Position numbers and translations under genes: made by a program
Source: Isoetes taiwanensis
Taxonomy: Eukaryota; Streptophyta; Lycopodiopsida; Isoetales; Isoetaceae
Length of the DNA stretch: 64,000 nucleotides
Reading direction: 5' to 3'
Assembly: GCA_021234155.1 (NCBI GenBank)
Contig: JAJEKV010000050.1
Coordinates: 7,771,470 to 7,835,469, forward strand
Shown: positions 34,856 through 46,189 of the stretch, piece by piece
Layout: the number at the start of each line of letters is the position of its first letter
Numbering within the stretch: position 1 is the first letter of the stretch
The notes under the pieces: generated by a model
The model's database searches: none
Seen by the model: the letters and a program-made list of their open reading frames with translations, nothing else
Told to the model about the DNA's origin: nothing

Positions 34856-36177
34856 TGCAGCTAGAGGCCCAGGCTGGGGGGCGACAACGCCGAGACCATA
34901 GGGAAGAACAGAGACTCATGAGCCACCCCGGCAAGGAGCCTGTATGAGGCATTGGACCCATGACCCCGAGAAGAGGAAATGTCACAGATGAGGACGGATC
35001 TTGGCAGATAAAGGCTTTCCCTGGCCGCTGGCAAGGAGTTGGGTGAGGGCAACGCCTCTAAGTGGGCTGCATCAGCTCCTGGAGTGTGCAAGGACAAGAG
35101 GAGGAGCAAGAGAGGAGGTCCCCCAAGCACGGAATCCTCCGACCAAGCTCGGACTCGTGACTCTGATTCCGGAGGAAGAGGCTGAACCAAAGGCAGGACC
35201 AAAGGGACCATGTACACAAGGGAAACGAGAACCCTGACTACGAGGAAGAAGGTAGACTACGCATTGGGAAATGTTTGGAAGGCCGGTGAAGCTAGAGCAA
35301 TTCTCAGCGAGAAGGCCCGCATGGAGGCAGAGGGTTTATTCGATGAGATGAGAGGAATATGGCAACGCCTATAGTATGAAGGACAAGGATAAAGGCAGGT
35401 GGCAACAGCTAACCCAAGGGAGCAAAAGACGCATTTGGTGGAAGGGTATGCCAAGGCCCATGGCTTAAGCAGGATGTTTGCGGGGTTCAGAAGTTCGCTT
35501 AAAAACTTTCAAGCGCCATTACGTCCCCAAGAGAGCATAAGTCCGAAGATGATACAAATAGTTCTGAGTTGCGGCAAGGCAACAAGTCAAGAGAAATATA
35601 CAGAGGAATTCATGAGGCTAAGGCTTTATGTGCCAAAGTTGGGTGAAAAGCATGCAGTGGAGAGCTACATTGAGGGGCTGAATGATGAGATCCGCAAGCT
35701 TGTAAGGGCAATAAACCCTAAAGACAGTATCAGAAGGGCGAGTCCAAGGCAATAAGCTTGCAAGGGATGGGGAATAGCGAAAAAGAGGCGAGTATTACCA
35801 GGATAAAGGCAAGGCAACAGGGAGTTATAGCCCTAGGGCAGCCAGTCCAGGTCCAGCTAGAGCCCCATATGGTGGCAACCAGGGGAAGCAGCAGGAGAAG
35901 AAGCAGGTGTCCTTCAAGGACAAGCAGGAGGGGTCAAACTACTCCCAAAGGTCGCGATCCTTTTGGTGGTGCTATGCCCAAGGAAAAGAGGCGGGAGTGC
36001 ATAGAAAGCGGCTTTGCTTGGTGTTTTCGGCAAGGCCCGCGGGACAACAAAGCGCCCCTATGTCATGAGTGTGCGCTAGCGGAGTTGGGAGATTGGGACA
36101 CTTTCACGGACGACGGCGGCGAGGCAGCCGACTATATTGGGGTGAGTGTCATATCTTTGCCTAATAATAGAACCTGA
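34856..36177 (+). pseudogene. Ty3 gag remnant
   Basis: The frame 35399-35755 contains EEFMRLRLYVPKLGEKHAVESYIEGLNDEIRKLV, the conserved core of the retrotransposon gag domain. Upstream, about 34856-35370, has coding-like composition interrupted by stops. Downstream, 35758-36177 is rich in basic residues and ends in a Cys-poor region, where the usual zinc knuckle is not clearly visible. Gag would package the element RNA into particles. Multiple frame changes make it non-functional. It begins about 7 kb after the primer site, an abnormally long gap. Confidence 0.7.
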
Positions 36178-36179
36178 GA

Positions 36180-36600
36180 ACAGCGAGAGAGACCCAAGTA
36201 TAAGGTAATTTCCCACGGTAGGGAAGGCCAAGGCCAAGTCCTTCATAGTCACGATAGATTCGGAAGTAGCCATAACTTTGCATCCCGAGAATGGTTGAAA
36301 TGTTGAAGTTAAAACCCCTTTGAAGTCGAAGCCAAGGCCCGTCGTCTTAGCAAGTGGAGGCGGTAAAGGGGTGGCCGGGCAAGAGAATTAATTCGACATC
36401 GACTTGCCGGGATTAATATCGGATGGGGGCGGTAATGGGCATTGGCAAGTATGATTTAATCATTGGAATGGAGTATCTTGGTCCGAGGAGCCGTCATTGG
36501 TTGTGGAAAGCGGAAGGTGACCCTCACGGCACCCAATGGCAAGATCATAGAGATCCGCGGGTAAAAAGTTGTTCCCATTATGCGGTGCATGTCTAGTAAG
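36180..36600 (+). pseudogene. Ty3 aspartic protease remnant
   Basis: Short recognisable pieces only: VTIDSEVAITLHPEN near 36238-36285 and a segment equivalent to GKYDLIIGMEYL near 36440-36480, the usual end of the retropepsin domain. Frames change between them. Position between gag and RT supports the call. Confidence 0.55.
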
Positions 36601-36689
36601 CATTTGTTCAAGTGCATCAAGAGCGGCGGTACCATACATCTTCAAGCTTGAGATTGAAGAGCGAGTCGAGGAAGAAACCAAAGAAGACA

Positions 36690-37430
36690 AGGTGCTCGAC
36701 CAAGTTGCCCAAGCAAATAGCTAAGTTGATCGCGGAGTTCCACGATCTCTTTCCGGATGAGATCGAGCACCTCCCCTCCTTACGAGGAGTCGAGTGTGAG
36801 ATAGCACTTTCGAGCGGGAAGCGAAGCCCGACAAGCAAGGCCCCATCTGAGAATGACGACATAGGAGTTGGCCAGACTAAAGAAGCAATTGCAGGAGTTG
36901 CTCGACCTAGGCTTCATTAGACCTAGTGTCTCACTATTTGGGCGCCCATTCTTTTTTGTCAAGAAGAAGGATGGCGTTTGAGGATGTGCATAGACTATAG
37001 GCGGTTGAACAAGCACACCATCAAGAACAAGTATGCGCTCCCCAGATCGGATGACTTGATGGATCAGCTTCAAAGGGGCAAAGGTCTTCTCAAAATCGAC
37101 TTAAGGTCGGGCTATCATCAGATCCGGATAAAGGAAGAAGATATTCATAAAACCGCCTTAAGCGAGACGGGCACTATGAGTTCACGGTAATGCCTTCGCT
37201 TATCGAATGCCAAACAACGTTCATGAGGCTCATGAGCGACATCTTCGGGGAGTTCTTAGACACCTTTGTGATAGTGTTCTTTGATGACATTTTGGTGTAT
37301 AGCAGATCCCTTGAAGAACACGTACAACACTTAAGGAGAGTGCTGGAGAAGTTGAAGAGGCACCAGTTGTACGCCAAGTTGTCGAAGTGCCACAAGCGGA
37401 GGAAGGTGGAATACCGGGTCATGTGATCTC
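36690..37430 (+). pseudogene. Ty3 reverse transcriptase remnant
   Basis: The order of motifs is kept across frames. LPSLRGVECEI is at about 36771, [30 protein letters not shown] at 36978-37070, [24 protein letters not shown] at about 37086-37155, and the catalytic box [11 protein letters not shown]-like segment at about 37270-37300 (FFDD in place of the usual YxDD). The enzyme would copy element RNA into DNA. At least three frame shifts prevent this. Confidence 0.85.
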
Positions 37431-37689
37431 GTGAGAGAAGGAATCTCGGCGGATCCCGCCAAGATTGAAGCGGTGATTGATTCAAAGGGCGGCACCAAAG
37501 AATGTCCATGAGGTCGAAGTTTCCTCGGCCTAGCGGTACTACAGAAGTTCGTGAAGAACTTTGCTAAGATAGCGCCCCACTAACAGACTTGGACGAGGGC
37601 GGAGAAGGTGAAAGATTGGGCAAGAGCATTGGCACAAGAAAGCCCAAGCGGGGTTTGAATTGTTAAAAGAAGCTTTAACAACGCCTGAT

Positions 37690-38095
37690 CTTAACCCCCC
37701 CGGACCTATAGAGAAAGATAAGCTTGTGGCGGCAGACGCGCAGTAAGATAGCCACACAGTGCGGTGCTCATGCGGGAAGAGCGTGTGGTAGCATATGATT
37801 CCGGGGAAGATGAACGACGCAGACGCCGCTACCCGGCCGCACGATCAAGAATTGCTTGCAGTTGTCAGGGCATTAAGAATTTGGAGGCACTACCTCTTGG
37901 GAAGGAAGTTCCAATTGGACACAGATCACCAGAGCCTCCAGTATGTATTCACGCAACCACATCTTAACCTGAGGCAGCGAAGGTGGATGGAGTTCCTCGA
38001 GGAATATGATTTTGATATAGTCTACAAGCCGGGGAAGCTCAACGTGGTAGCGGATGCGCTTTCAAGGCATCCCCTGACAACTAGAGTGCATTGCA
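37690..38095 (+). pseudogene. Ty3 RNase H remnant
   Basis: Visible features are ATRPHDQELLAVVRALRIWRHYLLGRKF, DTDHQSLQYVF, and FDIVYKPGKLNVVADALSRHP, which is the conserved RNase H end and linker. The 5' third is damaged. From 37795 the frame is open straight into integrase. Confidence 0.85.
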
Positions 38096-39024
38096 ATGCA
38101 ATTTCGACGCTCTCCAGCGACTTCGGCAAGAAGACTGAAGAATCCTTGCCAACGGATGTGGACTTCAAGGAAGTATGGGCAAGTTTATGCAGGGAAGCAA
38201 GAACAGATAAGGAGAGCGAAACCTTCAAACATTTTAAGAAGGAAGGTAACCTCTTATACCATAAGAACAAGTTGTGCGTGCCAGAATCATCAGGTGTAAG
38301 GAAATTGATCCTCCACGACACGCACAACAGTCCAATAGCTGGCCATGCTGGATTCATGAAAACATATTTCAAAGTACGCAGCAGCTATTATTGGCCAGGA
38401 ATGAAGAAGCAAGTAGCTCGCTACATCAAGGAATGTCAGCTATGTCAGCAGCCGAAGGCGGAGCAGCTTCGAATTCCAGGATCATTGGAACCCTTAGCGG
38501 TGCCAAACGCTAAGTGGGAGGTCATCAGCATGGACTTCATAACAGGGCTTCCAAGGACAGTAAGAGGGAAAGATGCCTTGATGGTAGTGGTCGACAAGTT
38601 GTCGAAAATGGCACATTTCGTGCCTTGCAGGACCACAGACACGGCTATGGATACAGCGAAGCTCTTCACCAAAAAAAATTTCAGGCTTCATGGCATGCCA
38701 AGAGAGATTATCTCCGACAGGGATCCGAAGTTCATGAGTGCCTTTTAGCAAGACCTCTTTGCGACAATTCAGACGAAGCTATCCATGAGCACGGCCTATC
38801 ATCCCCAGACGGATGGCCAAATGGAGCGGACCAACAGGATTTTGGAGGATATGCTACGAAACTATGTCTGGAACAAGCAAGGTATGTGGGAAGAATTTAT
38901 TCATTTGGTGGAGTTTGCGTATAATAGCACCAAGCAAGAATCATCCCAAATGTCGCCGTTTATGATCAACTACGGCTACCAATGCTTAACTCCAGACACT
39001 TGGCACAATCCGTGTCAAAAGTAG
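38096..39024 (+). pseudogene. Ty3 integrase, one in-frame TAG
   Basis: In one frame from RNase H. An HHCC zinc-binding domain runs from HDTHNSPIAGHAGFMK to CQLCQQ (about 38315-38450). The catalytic core has ISMDFITGLP (first Asp), ISDRDPKF (second Asp) and TAYHPQTDGQMERTNR (catalytic Glu in QMER). A single TAG at 38746-38748, just after DPKFMSAF, is the only break before the stop at 39022. Compared with gag and RT this part is strikingly well kept. Confidence 0.9.
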
Positions 39025-39039
39025 AGGTTTCGCTGACAG

Positions 39040-39637
39040 ATGTTGGCCAAACATGCAGCAGCTGGTGGTGGAAGAAGTTCGAGGATATCTTCCGGCGGCA
39101 AAGGAGTCGACAAAAGAGCATCGCCGCAAGCATCAAGAGTCGAGAGTTCTAAGTTGGAGATGATGTATGGCTCAAGATCAAGGTAAAAAGCAGCGAGCTA
39201 GCTGATCGGTAATTGTAAGAAGCTTGCTCCAAGGTGGGCTGGACCCTTCAGAATAGTTAAGAGAGTAGGTAATCAATCCTACAAGCTAGACTTGCCAGCA
39301 CACCTAAAGATTCATAAGGTCTTCCACGTGAGCTTATTGAAGAAGCATACTCCAAATCCAGACGAAGTCTTGGACACTCCAACGTTGTTGGAAATGACGG
39401 AGGAGCAGCTGGAAATAGTTCCAGAGTGGATTCTTGATAAAGCCTTCAAGAAAACAAGGAGATCAGAGTTTCTCCAATATGCAGGGATTGGTCAAGTGGA
39501 AACACTTGCCAGTGGAAGACGCGACATGGGTACTTAAGAAGGATCTAGTAAAGCAGTACCCACAGTTTATGGAGCAATGGGACGGCAAGATCATCTCCGA
39601 AGAAATCGGCTCAGGCATGTCGATTTGTGTAGATTAA
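39040..39637 (+). pseudogene. Integrase C-terminus with chromodomain
   Basis: VGDDVWLKIKVKSSELAD (about 39150-39205), then SYKLDLPAHLKIHKVFHVSLLKKH (39275-39345), the standard integrase tail. A chromodomain follows, split over two frames: PEWILDKAFKKTRRSEFLQY and LVKWKHLPVEDATWVLKKDLVKQYP (39424-39570). This places the element among chromoviruses. Chromodomains of this group can bind histone marks such as H3K9 methylation; whether this one keeps the aromatic cage is uncertain. Several frame shifts. Confidence 0.85.
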
Positions 39638-40510
39638 TTCTATGTGTAGTTAAGATTAATCTACGCATGCAACCTATGCTAGGTATGGGTTGCATGCGTT
39701 GTTACCGATGATGAGACCACTACGGTGATCTCTAGGGCGTGGTGTAATGTCAATGTAGGCATGACCGCATTTCCGCTTGCATGAGTGGAAGGTAGATTAG
39801 AAAGTCTACTTCTGTTCCACGGAAGTAGACGACCTCGAGAGAAAGGAGGTCATTAAGGAATGCATTGATAGGAAAGGCACCTCTAGCCCCATATATGCAT
39901 TGATAGGAGGAATCGGTCCTTCACGCCTCATATACGGGAAGGACCTATCCTCCACGTTGGGCAACTAAAGGTGTAGGCATGAGTGGCATATAGGCATATA
40001 GGCGCTGTCTCCACGGCCACGATGGAAGAATCATCCTCTTCCTACGCCGGGGGATTAGCCATGCATTCATGTAGATAGGTGGGGTGGTCACCATATAACC
40101 AAAATTTTTATTAATAATTAAATGGTACTAACGTAGTGTCGACCTGCAGGCCAATAGAGCGCTCCGGAGGGCAAGGAGGTCGAGCTACGAAGACTTGCAA
40201 CACAAATTTTGTTGGAATATGTTGCAAGGAATGAAGAGTACTTCGAACGTTAATTATATATATGAAATGTTAAAATTTTGATAAACTAAATTGACGTGAT
40301 AAGTAAATTATGGAGTAACTTATTTTAGTGATGTTACGATTTGATAAGTTATTTCATAAGATAATGGCGTAAGGTTCTAAAAATATTACCTTAAGGTAAT
40401 CCTAATAAATGTGTAAGTATTATAGTAGTATATTGTATGCATCAGGGTGATTGCAGGTTAGGAGGATTCCAAGGTGGGGAGACCCACGATGCTGCGGACA
40501 ACATCATTTC
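39638..40510 (+). other. Untranslated region between pol and the polypurine tract
   Basis: No open frame of interest. Such 3' untranslated spacers are common in plant Ty3 elements. Nothing else recognised. Confidence 0.5.
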
Positions 40511-40523
40511 AAGGTGGGGAGAA
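40511..40523 (+). promoter_or_regulatory. Polypurine tract
   Basis: AAGGTGGGGAGAA immediately before the TGTGACG start of the 3' LTR. It is the expected primer for plus-strand DNA synthesis. Confidence 0.9.
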
Positions 40524-40813
40524 TGTGACGTTCCAAAGACAAAAGATAACGGTCCCGGGACGATATCTTGACTGCCGCCACGCCATGCATACATGCCACC
40601 GGCGTGTACCGACGCAGAAGCTAGGGGGTAGCCCCTAGGGGGCAACTTGCAAGGTAAGTGCATTATAAATGTGCACATTTACCAATGTGCACATTTATCT
40701 AGGTGCACATTTTCCCATGTGGACACCTTTATGCCACCTAGCCATTAAAGGCAAGTGGGCCATACCCAATTATCCCACATGCTTAAAAGGGATAATTGGA
40801 AACCCTAGCCCTA
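40524..40813 (+). repeat. 3' LTR, truncated after 290 bases
   Basis: Starts TGTGACGTTCC after the polypurine tract. 40635-40813 is almost identical to 26380-26557. The match ends abruptly at AACCCTAGCCCTA, where the 5' LTR continues for another 1.26 kb and this copy runs into intron-like sequence of a potassium transporter gene. Hence a deletion, or a recombination, removed the LTR's right part and any target-site duplication. Confidence 0.85.
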
Positions 40814-40855
40814 CTTCTCCTCCATTTCCACCAATTATTTGGTACATCTTTGCAG

Positions 40856-42250
40856 GACAATTCAACCCAAGTTCTATTCAGTTTAGCATTTCAAATAATT
40901 GGGGTTGTATATGGTGATATGGAGTTGCATTGCTTGGCACATGCATGATCATTGGAGATGGTACATTGACACCAAGAATTTCCGTGAGGGGGGGTATTTT
41001 CATTCAAATCCACCATACAATAATCTGGGAGTGACGATTATATATTTATTAATTTCAGTCCTATCTGTTGTGAGTGGTCTGAGTGTGGTAATAGAGGATT
41101 TGGACCAAGGTCTGTATTTTATCTTCAACTTTCTGTGCCCAGACAATAAGTACTTGATTAGGCACTAATTTGGACCTTTCGATCCCGGATGTGGTGGTGT
41201 TTACTTAGGTTATTATACTTGTTTGCCTATTCCTTCTCCAACATTTTGGGACATCGAAAGTGGGATTCTCATTTGCACCACTTGTATTATGCACATGGTT
41301 CATTTGGATTATACAATATAATTAAGTACAACCCTACTGATTTTCCAGCAGACTCAATCCATTACATCATTAATTATTTTAAAAGCAATGGGAAAGATGG
41401 TTGGTTGTGTTTGGGTGGCATCGTACTCTGTGATAATTGGTATGTTTTCTATTTTCTTTATCGGAGGGCCTTATGCTATGCTACTCGCAACTTGCAAATG
41501 ACGATCACAGGAACTGAAGCTCGCGTTTTGCAAATCTTGGGTACTTTTCTATAAGATCAATCCAGGTAGTAAAGTTTGAAACCTAATGGCTTGGAAATAA
41601 GAATGGGTTTAATGATAGTCATTCCATGCCTTTGCCCAAAATTGCAAGCGGTTTGTAGTCCTTTAGATTATCCTTGCATTGTTAAAACGAGCCACTCGCT
41701 TCCACCAACTTAAAATCTGAGAAGATATTTGAATGACTAATATCTCATTATTTATCTTGTCACATGCAAGCCAAGGTTGTTGCATCATACTTGATATTAA
41801 AACATCCGATTGGATACTATGCAGGAGAATTTGAAGTCATGGGGGAAATCAGCATACCCAACCATCTATGGCCCATATGGAATTTATATTAGTGTTGCTG
41901 CACTGCTTGGAGCATTTGGTTCATCATTTGGAACATCCCCTTTCATCCTGTATGACTATACTCCTTTCGGCTTGTCAAATGATATTGGAAACATAGACTT
42001 GGGAGTAAGCATGAGATGATGCCTCTGTTCTGCGGACTTGGTTACAGTTGGAACATAAACTATTATGGCTTTTTGCCTGATGGATTTTCAAATATGTCTT
42101 TCAAGAGATTTTAACATTCTCACACTCCAATGACAAGGATGATGCTCTGTCTTGCTCTACCTTCACAGTTGGATCCATGTTCGATGAATATGGCACCACC
42201 ATTATTATGAGCAGCATGCTTATTAGCGTTCCCACTATTGCATCAATGAA
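40856..42250 (+). pseudogene. HAK/KUP potassium transporter pseudogene fragment
   Basis: After an AG at 40855 the frame reads QVLFSLAFQIIGVVYGD, the first membrane helix of HAK/KUP carriers. It then jumps to GVALLGTCMIIGDGTLTP (about 40920-40975), skipping the usual GTSPLY region. An intron (about 40983-41049) is followed by VLSVVSGL. Another exon near 41240-41310 holds FGTSKVGFSFAPLVL. 41315-41420 has SIHYIINYFKSNGKDGWLCLGGIVLC, then an intron-like gap and ITGTEA plus a frame-shifted FANLGTF (41500-41550). 41850-41920 and 42160-42250 look like later membrane helices. Introns show it is a genomic, not retroposed, copy. A missing exon block, frame shifts and no C-terminus make it dead. Intact proteins move K+ across plasma membrane or tonoplast. 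Confidence 0.75.
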
Positions 42251-42413
42251 CATTATCACAACCTACGTCGCTACAATATTGAAGCCTTTAAACTTTATAT
42301 ATATCAATCAATAAAATGTTTTTAATTATGTCTATAATATCATTACAAATATTTTCTACTTCGTTCATCAATTCTTAAGGCTCGGAAGGGGCCAAAGTTT
42401 TTTTGGGTTAACA

Positions 42414-42795
42414 CACAAATCATTACATCCAGCACTCTAAAATTAAATCCCCCTTGAAACCCCCTTTGGTTTGGGTGCATATTCACACGGGAGGTGACGT
42501 AGGGCAGCGAGAGCCGCTAAAATTATATTTCACATGTACAAAATCAACACCATGTAGTATATTACCTCAAATCTTATAGTATTTTGCAAATCTTGTTATA
42601 CAGTATAGCAAATTTTGTACATGCGTACCCCACAAACGAGAAACTTTATGTACAGTGTAGATTAAGGAATAAAGGGTGAATATGCTTATCCAACAGTTCT
42701 CGATGCCCGGAGTCACCCCCGTGTGAATATGCACCCAAACGAAAGGGGGTTTCACGGGGGATTTAATTTTAGAGTGCTGGATGTAATGATTTGTG
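42414..42795. mobile_element. Long inverted repeat, MITE-like
   Basis: Arms 42414-42499 and 42712-42795 are inverted copies over about 85 bases with few mismatches (shared strings CACAAATCATTACATCCAGC and GGGTGCATATTCACACGGG). The 210-base centre has no ORF. The layout fits a non-autonomous foldback or MITE element. No target-site duplication could be assigned. Confidence 0.75.
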
Positions 42796-42899
42796 GGTTT
42801 CAAAGGGGTGTAGAACAAACCTTGTCGGACTCTTGTGTGTAAAGGGAGAGTCCATGTATTTTGGTTTATCATTCTTGGTGCAAACTTAATAACTAGTTA

Positions 42900-43740
42900 T
42901 TAGTACTACTCCACCCATAATGTGACACCATATGTTTGTTACATATGATTTTATAAGGTATGTATTAGTATTGGGGTGTGAATACTGTAGTTGCTGATGA
43001 TGGATCCTCGTTATACACAATAGAAGGGGTATTCTTGGATGTTGAAGTTTTAGGGGATACTATGGCGCTACTTCTTTTTGAGGTTTTTGAGGGGATGATT
43101 GGGCATGTAACGCTCTTGCACCTGCCTTTCTATCTGTGTTTTGCAGGGCAGTGTTTGTTTCCAGAGTTTGTTGGGTTGAGGCCAAGAACTCTCACTTCCG
43201 CTGCCACGAAATTAGATGGTGGAGCACAAAAATAGGGGATGGAGGTTTTGCTCCACCAGATATCGATGGTTTCTTGGGGCATTCGCAATGTGCCAACGCA
43301 GCCACATGGCCGAAAGGAACGGAAGATTCTAAGACATCGCAAACTAAGGCATAGTGTCAAAAAAAGAGCAGCTTTTGTGCATCGGAACAGTTTGTAAAGG
43401 CAATCCTAATATCCATAACCTTTCGTTCCCCCCCTCCCCCCCTTTTTTTTTACTTCATGATCAGAAGCTTCTAGTGAGGGGCAGATGCCCGAGAGGTTCC
43501 GTTCCGCTCAACTTCTTTTTTTTGTTTTCTTTCTGAGTCCTTCTCAAGTGCTATTATCAGTTTCTAAGAGGTCGGCAAACAGGCTGTACCTACGCTCATA
43601 TGACACAGTAGTTAGGATTGAAGATAATTTCATAATTGAACCATTAAACATTGAGTATCAATTGACGTGATGGGTCAAAACATGGCCCCATCAATGGTTA
43701 GAAATAAATAAAAAGTACCCCAAACGATAATACACATAAG
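42900..43740. other. Unassigned spacer
   Basis: Short ORFs only, none recognised. A pyrimidine run with nine T at about 43427-43450 may be a poly(A) tail on the minus strand. Confidence 0.35.
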
Positions 43741-46186
43741 GTAATTATCTTGTGCAATTGTTGGAGGGCCCAAATCCTATATTATAATGTTTTAGCGTGT
43801 GTCCGTTTTCCATCAAGCCCTAAATCTAATGGTGTAGATTTGATTGGCTTAATCGGATGGTGATGATTTTATTGCAATATCGAAGATTAAGGAAAAGGAA
43901 GAATGAAAAAGGAAAAGTGAAGGGAAAAAGGCACGAGGGAAAGGGGAAGAGGGGAAAAGGGCATGGGAAAAGGGGGAAGAAGGAAATGGTGATGAAAGGG
44001 AAAAGTGGCATGGGAAAAGGGAACAAGAAAGGGAAAACAAAGAGGGGAGAGAGAAATGGGAAGGGAGAAAGGGCAATGAAAAAAGAGTGGGGAAAGGAGG
44101 AAAAGGGAAGGGAGATGGAAAAGCGAAAGGGGAAGGAAAAAAGAAACACAGAAAGGGAAAAAGGGAAGGGAAAATGAGCATTTGGAAAAGGGAGAGGGAG
44201 ATGGAAAAAGGCACGTGAAAAGGGCAAAAGGAAAGGTTGAGAAAAAGGAAAAGGAAGGAAAAAAAGAGCATGGAAAAGTAAAAAAAAAAAAAAAGGGAGG
44301 AGAACGCTCAAAGGAAAAAAGAAGAAGAGGATAGAGAAAGGAGGAAAAGGAGTGCATGGAAAAGGTGGGGGAAAAGGGAACTGCGTGAATGGAAAAGGGA
44401 AAGAGAAAAGAAAAAGAAAGGAGGGAAGAAAAGAGAAAAAGGGCATAGGAAAGGGAGGAGGTTAGGGAAAGGAAAAAGAAAAAGGGGGGTGAAAAGATGA
44501 AAAGAAAAGACAAAGAGACACGAGGAAAAGGGGAAGAGGGGAAGAGGGGAAAAGGGAAAGAATGAAGTGGTGAGGAAGAAATAAGTGGCATGGGAAAAGG
44601 GAAAATGAAAGGGAGGAGGGAGGAATGGGAAGGAAAAAAAAAGGCAATGGGAAAAATAGAAGAGAAAAGGGTATGGAAAGGAGGAAAATTGAAGCGAAAA
44701 AAGGGAAGAGGAAAATGATGTAGAGAAGTGAAGGGAAGAAGGGCATTCAAAAAGAGAAAGAGAAGGGAATAAAAAGGAATGCAGAAAGGGAAACGGGAAG
44801 GGAAAATGAGCACGAGAAAAAAGGGAGAGGGAAATGGAAAATGGGAAGGGGAAGGGAAAAAGGACACGGAGAAAAGGGAAAATGTGAGAAAAGGGGAAAA
44901 AGGAAGGGAAAAAGCAAAAAGAAAAAAGAAAGAGGGAGGAGGGACGGGCATAGGGAAAAGAGAAAGAGCATAAAGGTCGGAGAAAAGGGAACGCTGCATT
45001 GGAAAAGGGAAAAAGGGAAAAGGAAAGAGAAAATGAAAAGGAAAGGGAAAGGGCGGAAGACAGTGAAAAAAGACACGGGAAGAGAGGAAAAGATGAAAAG
45101 GGAAGGGAAAGAAAAAGAAAAAAAGGGAGGTATAAAGGAAAAAAAGGAAGGGAAAAAGGGCACGAGGAATGGGGAAGAGGGAAATGAGAAAAGAGAGGGG
45201 GAAAAGGGCATGAAAAAAGGAAGAGAGAAGGGGTGAGAAAAAACATGAGACAAGGAGGGAAAAAAATAAAGGGAGAAGGGGCGTGAGGAAAACGGGAAGA
45301 GGGTGCGAAAAAGAAGAAAATGTGCACATGAAAAAGGTGGGAAAAAGGGAAGGAAAAAATGAAAAGGGAAGAGAGAAGGGGTGAGAAAAATGAAAAAATG
45401 AAAGGAAAAAAAGCATGAGACAAGGAGGGAAAAAACATAAAGGGAGAAGGGGCGTGAGGAAAACGGGAAGAGGGTGCGAAAAAGAAGAAAAGGTGCACGT
45501 GAAAAAGGTGGGAAAAAGGGAAGGAAAAAAGGGCACGAGGAATGGGGAAGAGGGAAATGAAAAAAGAGAGGAGGAGAAGGGCATGAAAAGAGGAAGAGAG
45601 GAAGGGTGAGAAAAAAGGAAAAAGTGAAGGGAAAAAGAGCATGGGACAATGGAAAATAAAAAAGAAAAGGAAAGGAGAAGGGGCATGCGATAAAGGGGAT
45701 GAGGGTGCGGAAAAGAAGAAAAGAGACATGAAAAAAGATGGGAAAAGGAAAAAGAAGGGGAGAAGGAAAGGGAAAAAAGGGGAAGAGCTGGGAAAGGATG
45801 AAAGGGAAGGAAAAAAAATCTGTCAGAAAAAGGGGAAAGGGAAAAAGGAGAACAGGAAGTGGAAAGGGAAGAGAAGGGAAAAGCGGGATACAAAGAAAAG
45901 GGAAAAAGGAAAAAGAAAACAAAAATGTGTAGGAAAAAAAAAAAGGAATGTGTGTAGGAAAATAGGAAAAAAGGAAAAGAAAAAGGAAAATGCGGGATAG
46001 AGCAAAAGGCAAAGAGAAAGGGAAACGATACTCGAGTGCACAAAAACCTCTTATAGCCCAACAACATTGAGCTTAATTTCTATTATCTAAGATTTATGGA
46101 AAGGAGTTGAGTTGAACATGTTTCCCTCCAGACAGGTTCCCAACTTATGCCCAGCAACGCTGGGCACCATTACTAGTATAACATAA
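43741..46186 (-). mobile_element. Element with ACTAGTAATGGTGCCC terminus (copy 2), mostly polypurine
   Basis: On the minus strand it starts near 46186 with TATACTAGTAATGGTGCCCA, followed by a short perfect hairpin (GCCCAGC GTT GCTGGGC) and TTGGGAACCT. It ends near 43741 with GGGCCCTCCAACAATTGCAC. Both ends resemble copy 1 at 32027-34735. Almost the whole interior is the purine tract. Confidence 0.45.
43883..46026. repeat. About 2.1 kb of nearly pure A/G sequence
   Basis: Plus strand is composed almost only of A and G, with sparse T and C, in loose repeats such as GGGAAAAGGG, GGCATGGGAAAAGG and GGCACGAGG. Larger internal duplications exist: the block near 45240-45345 recurs at 45409-45515 almost unchanged, including CGTGAGGAAAACGGGAAGAG. 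Very long open frames on the minus strand arise because pyrimidine codons cannot be stops; they are not genes. Such tracts can form triplex DNA. Confidence 0.95.
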
Positions 46187-46189
46187 AGT

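Noticed and set aside
43887-46067. Very long minus-strand open frame (726 codons) of Phe/Ser/Pro/Leu
   Set aside because: It is the pyrimidine strand of the purine tract; such codons cannot form stops. No start context, no domain, and three frames are open at once.
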